Of a stretch of DNA of 64,000 nucleotides, positions 56,045 through 64,000 are shown piece after piece. Location: positions 1,984,001 to 2,048,000 of the forward strand of contig JAPWGK010000004.1 of the NCBI GenBank assembly GCA_029641185.1, read 5' to 3'. The translations under genes were made by a program, and so were the position numbers. The stretch's first letter is position 1. Each line of letters opens with the position of its first letter. Origin of the DNA: Pseudofabraea citricarpa. Lineage: Eukaryota > Ascomycota > Leotiomycetes > Helotiales > Dermateaceae. The notes below the pieces were generated by a model. It ran no database searches and was not told where the DNA came from. It saw only the letters and a list, made by a program, of their open reading frames with translations.

Positions 56045-58472
56045 CTACTCCTGGAGAGGAGCAAGCTCAAAGTTATTTCCAAAAACATAGTCAAAGGATT
56101 CTTCCTGGGTATTAGGAAATCCCTCGATCCCATAGAATAAGTCCACCAGGCTAGGTGACTGGAGGTATGGTTGTAGTGCCGGATCAATATTTGCGGTGCC
56201 ATCTAGATTCTGGGTGGCTGACGGCTGTATTGAGTAATCCGACGAGTCAAGAATGTTTGTCTGGCTTGTTCGCAAAGCTTCTGTTTCTGTATGATCGAGG
56301 ATACTTCTTTGACGTCGTTCTCGTAGACGATCAAGTATGGAAACACATCGCGTAGCAGCTAGTGACCATTTTTTCAGATGGTAGAGACAGCGCCTTGCCT
56401 CTGATAATGCATGATCCCAAGCAGGCGCAAGATCATCATCCGAGGCATTTGTGAGACCAAAATCCAAGGCAAGTACCGCTTGAAATTGGAAGTATATAGC
56501 ATACCAAACAACGTTTGGATTTAAGCTTGACGAGCTCTTGAAACAGAAAGATGTGATGGACTGGACAACCTCTACTGCAACTTCCATCCGACGATATAAA
56601 ATAGTACGGCTAATTTTTCCATCTCTCGTCTGTTGGACTCCGCCCCATATTATCAGGCGCAGATTTTGCTCTTTCCAAAATACGATGGCACGCGGCCCGT
56701 AAAACCAGTCAGGTAAATCGTAACTACGAAAATAAGATGGAAGTGTCACCTTCCAGGATAGCAACTTCTGTTCCATATCGGCAGCTTTGTTCATTGTCAC
56801 TCCAGTGCTTTGAATCTGTGCCGAAAGCAAATCGCTGTATATCTCATTTGCAGCTATGGCCAATTTGGCTTGAGCAATTGCTGATGAGTTAGTCGTGGGG
56901 TGATCTACCTCCATCTGAGCTGCTGAGTGTAAATCATCTGACGCACTCTGTAAATACTTTTAGCATTAGTCACTTGGCTGAGAAGAGTAGAAAAAATACC
57001 GTATCGTCGATATTTAGTGGAAAGCGGGCATCTATAAAAGTGTTCGATCCAATCGTGGGACGCCCCATTGTAATACTGAAGCCGGAATCAAACATAAATA
57101 AAGCCCACCATATTCTGCGTCTTATCTCATGAAGTTGTGTGTTCTCACATGCTTCATTGCTCCTTGGCTCACGATGTAAACCCAAACCAAAAGCCATTCT
57201 CAGCGCAAGTCCGATCATATTATATCCAGTATTTGGACGATCCCGCTTTTGCAAGTAGTTGCCCTAAGCAGTTTCAATACACGAGATGTAATCGGTGGTT
57301 GTAAGCTTACCATTAAGAGGAGTGCTTGCACACCATATAATGTTCCAGACTCAAGAAGGCGGGAGGTCATGTGTGACCTCGCCGCTAAGTAATAAACAGA
57401 ATCAGCATAATCAGACTGTGAATTAAGTATCCATTGGCCTATTGCCAGAGCCATCATATGTACCGTGTGCCAGCTAGAGAATCTACTTATCTGATCTCGC
57501 CGTTGCCGTATTTCTCTGAAGCTTGGCTCATGGAGAATAGGGCATGAGATGTTGTATGTTGAGAAGTAGGCATCTACAAGTCTATCTGAGACAACAGAAG
57601 CAGCAAGCTGATCGGCTGATAGTAAATCATGTGCTACCAATACGTTTGTATCTGCAATGTTTTGTGGCTCTTCGTCTAAAGTGACATGTAACAGATCATG
57701 GTTGTTGACAATCGGACTCGACGATAACATCTGTAATAATGTAGATCCAGATCCAGGTCCTAGATTTTCTTATTAGTATCATTCTCATAATTGTGGCCAA
57801 TTTGCGTCATGTACCAATATAACTAAGCTTGGTGGTCTCTACTGAAGTATGTGCCGAAAGGCTCTCGGAGGTCCCTGCCATCGTCTTCTGCTGAGAGAGA
57901 GGAAATTCTCGCCACTCAAACTCGTGAAGGGCGGCTAAGGTAGAGTCTGTTCTGCCTCCTTGCTGTTCATCACCCGAATGTTCGTGCTCATATGAGTCAT
58001 ATCTTGCGCCCAGGTGGTTTTCTTCATCAAAAATTGTGGAGATGTCCACACCAGGTTTTGCCGACTTCAGTGCCTGGGTTAATTGAGCACACCGACGTTC
58101 TAAAGATTCAAGATTCCTATCTGTTTGGTTAATTCATTGTGTATCCAGGCATCCTTGTTCTATTTCTATCGTGTGCCATTCAAATAGTGATGTCATACTT
58201 GCGTGTTAAGGCCGTTCGGGCACGACGAGCTTGATAACTGCATTCTCTTTTCGTTTTCTTGCAGAATTCACAAGGTAGTCCTCCCGAGCACTGACTTGCG
58301 GTAAGTCACTTGTCAAGATAGGGCAAGTCGAGCTTCGGATACAAGTACCTTTGTTCTACGTTGCTGAAAATGGAAAACATGTCAGCCAAGAGAAAAATGC
58401 CTCCTCGAAAAGGATGCGTGGATATAATTGTCTCTACTGAATTTAAGAGCATCATACCTGGCATGCGGCGCA
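56045..58472 (-). CDS. Zn2Cys6 transcription factor with PF04082-type domain; 5' end uncertain or defective (679 aa from the zinc cluster)
   Basis: From the cluster onward the exons are 58458-58472, 58349-58363, 58199-58290, 57815-58116, 57311-57759, 57000-57263 and 56045-56947, all in phase. The cluster is CAACQ + QRRTK + CSGGLPCEFCKKTKREC, all six cysteines in correct spacing, split by two 15-nt exons. A leucine-zipper-like stretch (NLESLERRCAQLTQALKSA) follows. The fungal regulatory domain shows AYFSTYNISCPILHEPSF, GLALRMAFGLGLHRE, EIRRRIWWALFMFD and MGRPTIG. Upstream, an open stretch at 58526-58660 encodes RRLEQLRKAMQ, the usual lead-in to such a cluster, but the exon-intron junction is one base short (see findings) and no start codon is visible. 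It lies between a polyol dehydrogenase and an SDR, its likely targets. Confidence 0.75.
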
Positions 58473-58525
58473 CTGTGGGTAGTTCAATCAGCCATCTGCC
58501 GTGGTTTTGTAAGGTGCTAAGCTTA

Positions 58526-58660
58526 CTGCATGGCTTTGCGAAGCTGCTCTAGACGTCGAAACCGATGATGATCATGACTGGCGGCGCATTGTGTTCGAAA
58601 TTTATCAAGTTCGTTGTTGTTCCGAAGAATAATTTGACAATTCGAAGATAAAGTTTCTAC
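58526..58660 (-). other. Probable upstream exon of the Zn2Cys6 gene, out of phase by one base
   Basis: Open in one frame from after a TGA at 58661-58663 to a CAGTAAGC junction at 58521-58528. It codes for RNNNELDKFR..., HDHHRFRRLEQLRKAMQ, which flows naturally into CAACQ of the next exon. With a normal CAG/GTAAGC boundary it would splice in frame; one G is lacking. No ATG precedes it in frame. Confidence 0.5.
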
Positions 58661-58663
58661 TCA

Positions 58664-59210
58664 AGTGACTACGGCAGGCTTACTAATGGGCGAACTTCCC
58701 GCATCATAACAGGTATCTAGCTGGTAACAATCGTTCAGCCGTATTTTGATTCATCTAAGGAAGAGAACACTTCAACAGATTCCCATCTCTTCTCTGTTTG
58801 TTGCAAAGGCAATATGTTCCTGTTACAAGAACCAACTCATCTGATAATTTCCATATTACTGTCAGACAACCCTCGTAGCGAATGGAATATATTCTGATCT
58901 GAGCTTATAATCTGCCATGGTATGCTTCTTTCTGCTCAACACACAGCTAGCCTAAACAGAAAAAAGAAATCCCAATTCTCTTATTTGATTGATATTTCTG
59001 TGAACATATGTACATCAGGACGTGCAACGCTAATCACAAGAAACAGACAGACAGTGAGTAGCCCCAGACAAATATATTTCTAAAAGGATTTTTCTTCACA
59101 CAAGCATAAAAACAACCTGTCAAACGCTCAAGGATTCTGCTGGTCCTCAAGTCATATTTTAGCTGCCCAACCTGCCTAAATTGCAAGCTTTGCTGTCCAA
59201 ATCCAACCAA
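58664..59210. other. Intergenic between dehydrogenase stop and regulator 5' end
   Basis: Probably contains the regulator's promoter and possibly a missed first exon. No other feature recognised. Confidence 0.4.
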
Positions 59211-60408
59211 TTAATTATGAACGCCTCGAATGAGTGTCTTGATTCCTTCTCCTTTGGCTGTCGTCTCCCAGGCCTCGATTGCCTTTTCAAATGGAAATTC
59301 TGCAGTAATCAATTCCTTGACCTTGATGTCACCATCCCGAAGCAAGGCGAGAGCTGTTTTAAAGGCATTTGGGCCATATCGGAAGCATCCCACAATTCTC
59401 AATTCCTTCTCCGAGGCCAGTAACATAGGAAAGTTGATCATTGCTTTTCCTAATCCTCCTTGAACAAATGCACCGCCTTTTCGCAGAGCATAGATTCCCA
59501 TCTGTATGCAGGACTCTGCTCCCGTGGCTTCAATTACAACATCTGCTCCACGACCAAAGTCAAAAGTATCACAGAGCTTCCTTGCGTTCTGTTCGCTAGA
59601 AAGACTGGCATCGGGCATGAAGGTCCCTGTCGAAGCAAATCCCCTGGCAAATTCAAGTCTCTTTTCGTTGACATCGACACTAATCACTTTCTTTGCACCA
59701 AATGCCTTTGCCACAGCAGCAGCCAGCAATCCCACAGTACCTGCGCCGAAAACAACAACGCTGTCTCCAAACTTCACATCGACCAATTTAGCCAGCTGCA
59801 CTGCAACAGCCAAAGGTTCTATAAGAACCCCCTCTTGCAAGGTCACTTCATTTGGTAGTGGATAGCAAAAGTCACTCGGAGCTACAAAGTATTTTCTCAA
59901 GGTTCCATGAGTTGTTGGGGGCGCGGGATCAGCCGCGAACAACATGTCGGGACAAAGATTGTAATGCCCAGTGAGACACTCTTCGCAGTAGCGACATGGA
60001 ATTCCGGGTTCAATGGCAACGCGATCGCCTGGTTTCAAAGCAGTTGCAGCGACGCGCGAACCTACTGAGACGACGGTCCCAGATGTTTCATGGCCCATGA
60101 TAACTGGGTTCGTGGCGGATACTTTATGGGTCATCCCGCCATATTTCCAGAAGTGAACCTGCTTGAGATCAGGAAAATATCATAAACAAAAGAGGGCTGG
60201 GATGACATACGTCGCTACCACAAACTCCAATGTATTCAACCTTGATAAGCACATCGTGTGGATTTTCGATTTTGGGTATCGGCGACTCTTCAAATCGGGC
60301 ATCTCCAGGACCGTAAAGAAAAAGTGATGGATTCTAGATGTATGATTACCATTGATTAAGTGAAGTCGTTATGAATTCAAGTGGCAGTTTACAAACCTTT
60401 TCGGCCAT
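59211..60408 (-). CDS. Zinc-dependent polyol dehydrogenase (sorbitol/xylitol dehydrogenase-like MDR), 360 aa
   Basis: Exons 60397-60408, 60211-60333 and 59211-60158, all in phase; the first exon is just MAEK. Medium-chain dehydrogenase: catalytic zinc ligands C42 (GVCGSD), H68 and E69 (MGHE), and the structural zinc set C100, C103, C106 and C114 (CRYCEECLTGHYNLC). The NAD(P) domain has VFGAGTVGLLAAAVAKAFG and SVDVNEKRLEFA, the Asp after the second strand favouring NAD. Layout matches fungal xylitol, sorbitol and L-arabinitol dehydrogenases, which oxidise polyols to ketoses in pentose catabolism; which polyol is used cannot be told here. The gene precedes, in the direction of transcription, a Zn2Cys6 regulator and an SDR. 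Confidence 0.9.
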
Positions 60409-62848
60409 CACGATCACAAATAATAGGAAAGTCCACAAATGGTAGAGAAGGATTTAAGAATGTGTAAATGCGCATAGGCTTAAAGATTTTAATGATGCAA
60501 GAAGTCAATCGTAGGGGGGAAGTAATATGAATGATGTTCTGCGGGGTAATGTAATCCATTTGACGATCTATGCATGACAACTGTCCCACCCATAATAGGA
60601 CTCTCCGTCGGAGGAATTCGTGGCCGATTTTGATACACGACCTCAAAAAACAAATAGATTGTTTTTATATTAGTATACTAAGAGATTATACAAGTATATC
60701 GGGCTTGGAAGGCACATAATAAAGTATTAGACTGTAAATGTAGTATTCTAAGCTCGCTTATCAAAACCAGCCATGAATTCCTCCGACGGAGGCACAGGGA
60801 AAAACTTGACAATACGACAATAGTCTTATCAAGATACTCCACCATGCTTGAAAACCTTCCGAGCCTGATTAAGGAACACTACAAGCGATTCTGTCAGCTA
60901 CATGGTCAAAATACTTTGTTGGTACAAGTTTACACTGTCGGACTGCAGTGTTCCGACGACTCGAACTTGGCTGACCACCACCAGATGAAGCACCAATGGG
61001 ATTCAAAGAAACCCCCATGCAGGGTTTATCGTATTCAGACCAGTCATTCGTCGTATTCTAAGACTATCTCTCCAGGAGAGAAATATAATCAGAATCGGAA
61101 GGTAAAGCGAGAAGTCGGCTGCGTTACGCTTTTAACTCTCGACATCAATTATACTCGGTATAATTCGAGTCATGCGAGCTCACAATTCACTTCCGGTCCC
61201 GCAGATCATCCAATTGATGGTTTAAGTTTCCATCGGCCAGGACTTTTAGGAGGTGGGTACTCACATAGACATCGGGGAACTATGCTCCGCCCAGACTTTT
61301 ATCATGTATACTCCGAACTGAGTTATCAATTCTATCTTCCACCGGCTCCTATATCATGTATTTAGACTACTGAGCCCTGAATATGATGCGGATAGCATGT
61401 TTCCGCACGTTCTGACACGCGGAATCAATGTCAATAAGATGGACTTTCTCCTTGAAGTCAACGAGCTTCTCTAATTAATACTTTTATTTTCTGCATTTAC
61501 AAAGTATGCCCTCACATTAAGACACAAACTAATGTCTAATTATTCCTACTAATCTTTTGAGCATAGATTTTTTTGATAATTCAGAATATCCAAGGATGGA
61601 ACACCAGTCGGTGCAATTAGATTTTCCCTTTGTACATAAGCTAGCAAGAGGACATACATAACGCTAAAGAAGTAACTAAATTGTATCTATGATACTTGCT
61701 GAGACTCGTCCCACCGTTCATCTATACTAAGCTGGGACAGTCGCGATTTGATGGGTTGCTTCATTTTACTCCCTCCATTTGACATCTAATGCGGATCCTT
61801 TGTTATGAGTTAGTCAGTGCAACTTTTTCGGCTCAGGAGATAGATATTCTGTGAGGTGAAAACTCTTCTCGGGGGCTAAGACATCTAGGTAATATATTCA
61901 CTTGTAACCTCTCCTGCAGATAGCTATCGGGAAGACATGAATTCTTTCTATATCCTTGCTTGTATTATTCGTAGTATAGACTGTATTATGGTCAAGTGGG
62001 TAAGTATTTGATGCTTTGGGATATTTCAACCTCGCTTAAACCACTTTTTACTCCTTTAATTCTAGTAACCTGCCATGTCGAGGTTATTAAATTAGCTTTA
62101 CAATTAAAGATCACACTGTTAGAATGAGACTTTTGTAGACTAGCAATCTTATATGAGTGAGTGAGTGAGTGAGTAAACATAGGCAGTCCCGCATAGTATT
62201 TATGTGAGATTTATCTTATCAATCACCTTAGCAGTCAGAAGATCAAATGCGTTGCAACTCTTGAGAGTTTTTATGTTATTCAGACAGTTCATTGAATCAA
62301 ATGAAAGGAACCATTTCACTTGATATCAAAGAATCGCTGGGATTTGATCTCAATTTGCGGAAGATAGAGACATCAGGGCACGTGATGTAAATTTATTCGA
62401 TGGCTTATTTCACGACCCAATCTAGATTGCTCCGTACACATCATACAACTCATCATGATCTGCAAATTCATTCCCTCTGAATTTCGTAACAGCAGTTAAT
62501 GTCTTGAGAACGTGCATCATCTATCATGCGCGAGCCCTCAAATCCCGTGGTCGCGACACGGCAATTCCGAATCGCCAACAAAGTTGGCCGACGGGAAAGG
62601 CATAATCTTGGTATCCACAACCGCCAAAAAACGGCCGATCAATCCCGATGAAACCCGGCATAACGATCAAAGATGGGCTCGAGGGAAAGGGAGAGAAGAA
62701 AAAGCATGACTTGTGCTAAGGCATCATCATCAGCATCATCCCATTTCTGTTGAGCAGAAAAAGGAAAAAAGAGAAAGAGGAGGGAAAAGGAACACGAAAG
62801 AACGATTATATCTTCACCGACCGTCGTGCTTTTTTGCGCGAGAGAAAA
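60409..62848. other. 2.4-kb intergenic region, AT-rich from about 61370
   Basis: Carries the dehydrogenase promoter with the 17-bp inverted repeat, then an open frame of 173 codons (60844-61365, plus, ATG present) without recognisable motif that I do not count as a gene. The section 61370-62500 is AT-rich with a GAGT run near 62155-62175. The last 300 nt are the esterase upstream region. Confidence 0.5.
60603..60791. promoter_or_regulatory. 17-bp perfect inverted repeat upstream of the dehydrogenase
   Basis: CTCCGTCGGAGGAATTC at 60603-60619 is exactly reverse-complemented at 60775-60791. The arms lie 195-383 bp before the start codon at 60408. Each arm contains CCG-N-CGG (everted triplets), a layout bound by Zn2Cys6 dimers. 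The neighbouring regulator is a candidate binder; this is inference. Confidence 0.5.

Positions 62849-64000
<1,152 letters not shown>

Noticed and set aside
60844..61365. 173-codon open frame with ATG on the plus strand
   Set aside because: No recognisable motif or domain, and nothing around it supports a gene.

Overview
The window is nuclear DNA of a filamentous ascomycete (Pezizomycotina). Genes are interrupted by many short introns (mostly 46-70 nt) with GT...AG ends and CTAAC/CTGAC-type branch sites. The proteome includes fungal-only families: Zn2Cys6 regulators, a HET-domain protein, PTR2, a DHA1 transporter, a 7-TM rhodopsin-domain protein, RMT2 and DUF3292. A leotiomycete (Helotiales-like) origin is my guess from gene content; nothing in the sequence proves it. 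All exon models are read by eye from splice signals, reading phase and protein continuity. Every model that I call intact keeps phase across all of its junctions.

Layout. 0-0.5 kb: 5' part of a STIMATE/vacuolar membrane protein gene (minus). 2.6-2.8 kb: a possible two-exon 28-residue Cys-rich microprotein. 3.7-8.1 kb: a DHA1 drug/polyamine-type MFS exporter and a Zn2Cys6 regulator, divergent, sharing a 391-bp promoter with a perfect 15-bp inverted repeat. 8.5-20.8 kb: an accessory block with a HET-domain gene, the conserved SF3b14 splicing gene, and an intact 1642-residue protein joining an HSP90-like ATPase module to a C-terminal NO VEIN/DUF3883 module. AT-rich gene-free DNA lies on both sides of the last gene. 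20.8-25.6 kb: a gene desert with a badly decayed kelch-repeat gene. 25.6-39.2 kb: housekeeping genes (PTR2 peptide transporter, DUF3292 membrane protein, mitochondrial QRI7, RMT2 methyltransferase, hexokinase, OST1). 39.8-41.7 kb: two tandem copies of an uncharacterised family, one broken by a 7-bp tandem duplication. 42.4-49.7 kb: APH-like kinase, rhodopsin-domain membrane protein, cytochrome P450. 49.8-52.8 kb: a large secreted Ser/Thr-rich adhesin-like protein with four repeats. 54.2-60.4 kb: an SDR, a Zn2Cys6 regulator and a zinc-dependent polyol dehydrogenase, all on the minus strand, which look like a small polyol/pentose catabolic cluster. 62.8-64 kb: 5' part of a type-B carboxylesterase.

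Strongest leads: the ATPase-DUF3883 protein next to a HET gene (both are self/non-self or defence-type architectures), the promoter inverted repeats beside Zn2Cys6 targets, the broken tandem paralog, the one-base defect at the 5' end of the second Zn2Cys6 gene, and the possible microprotein.
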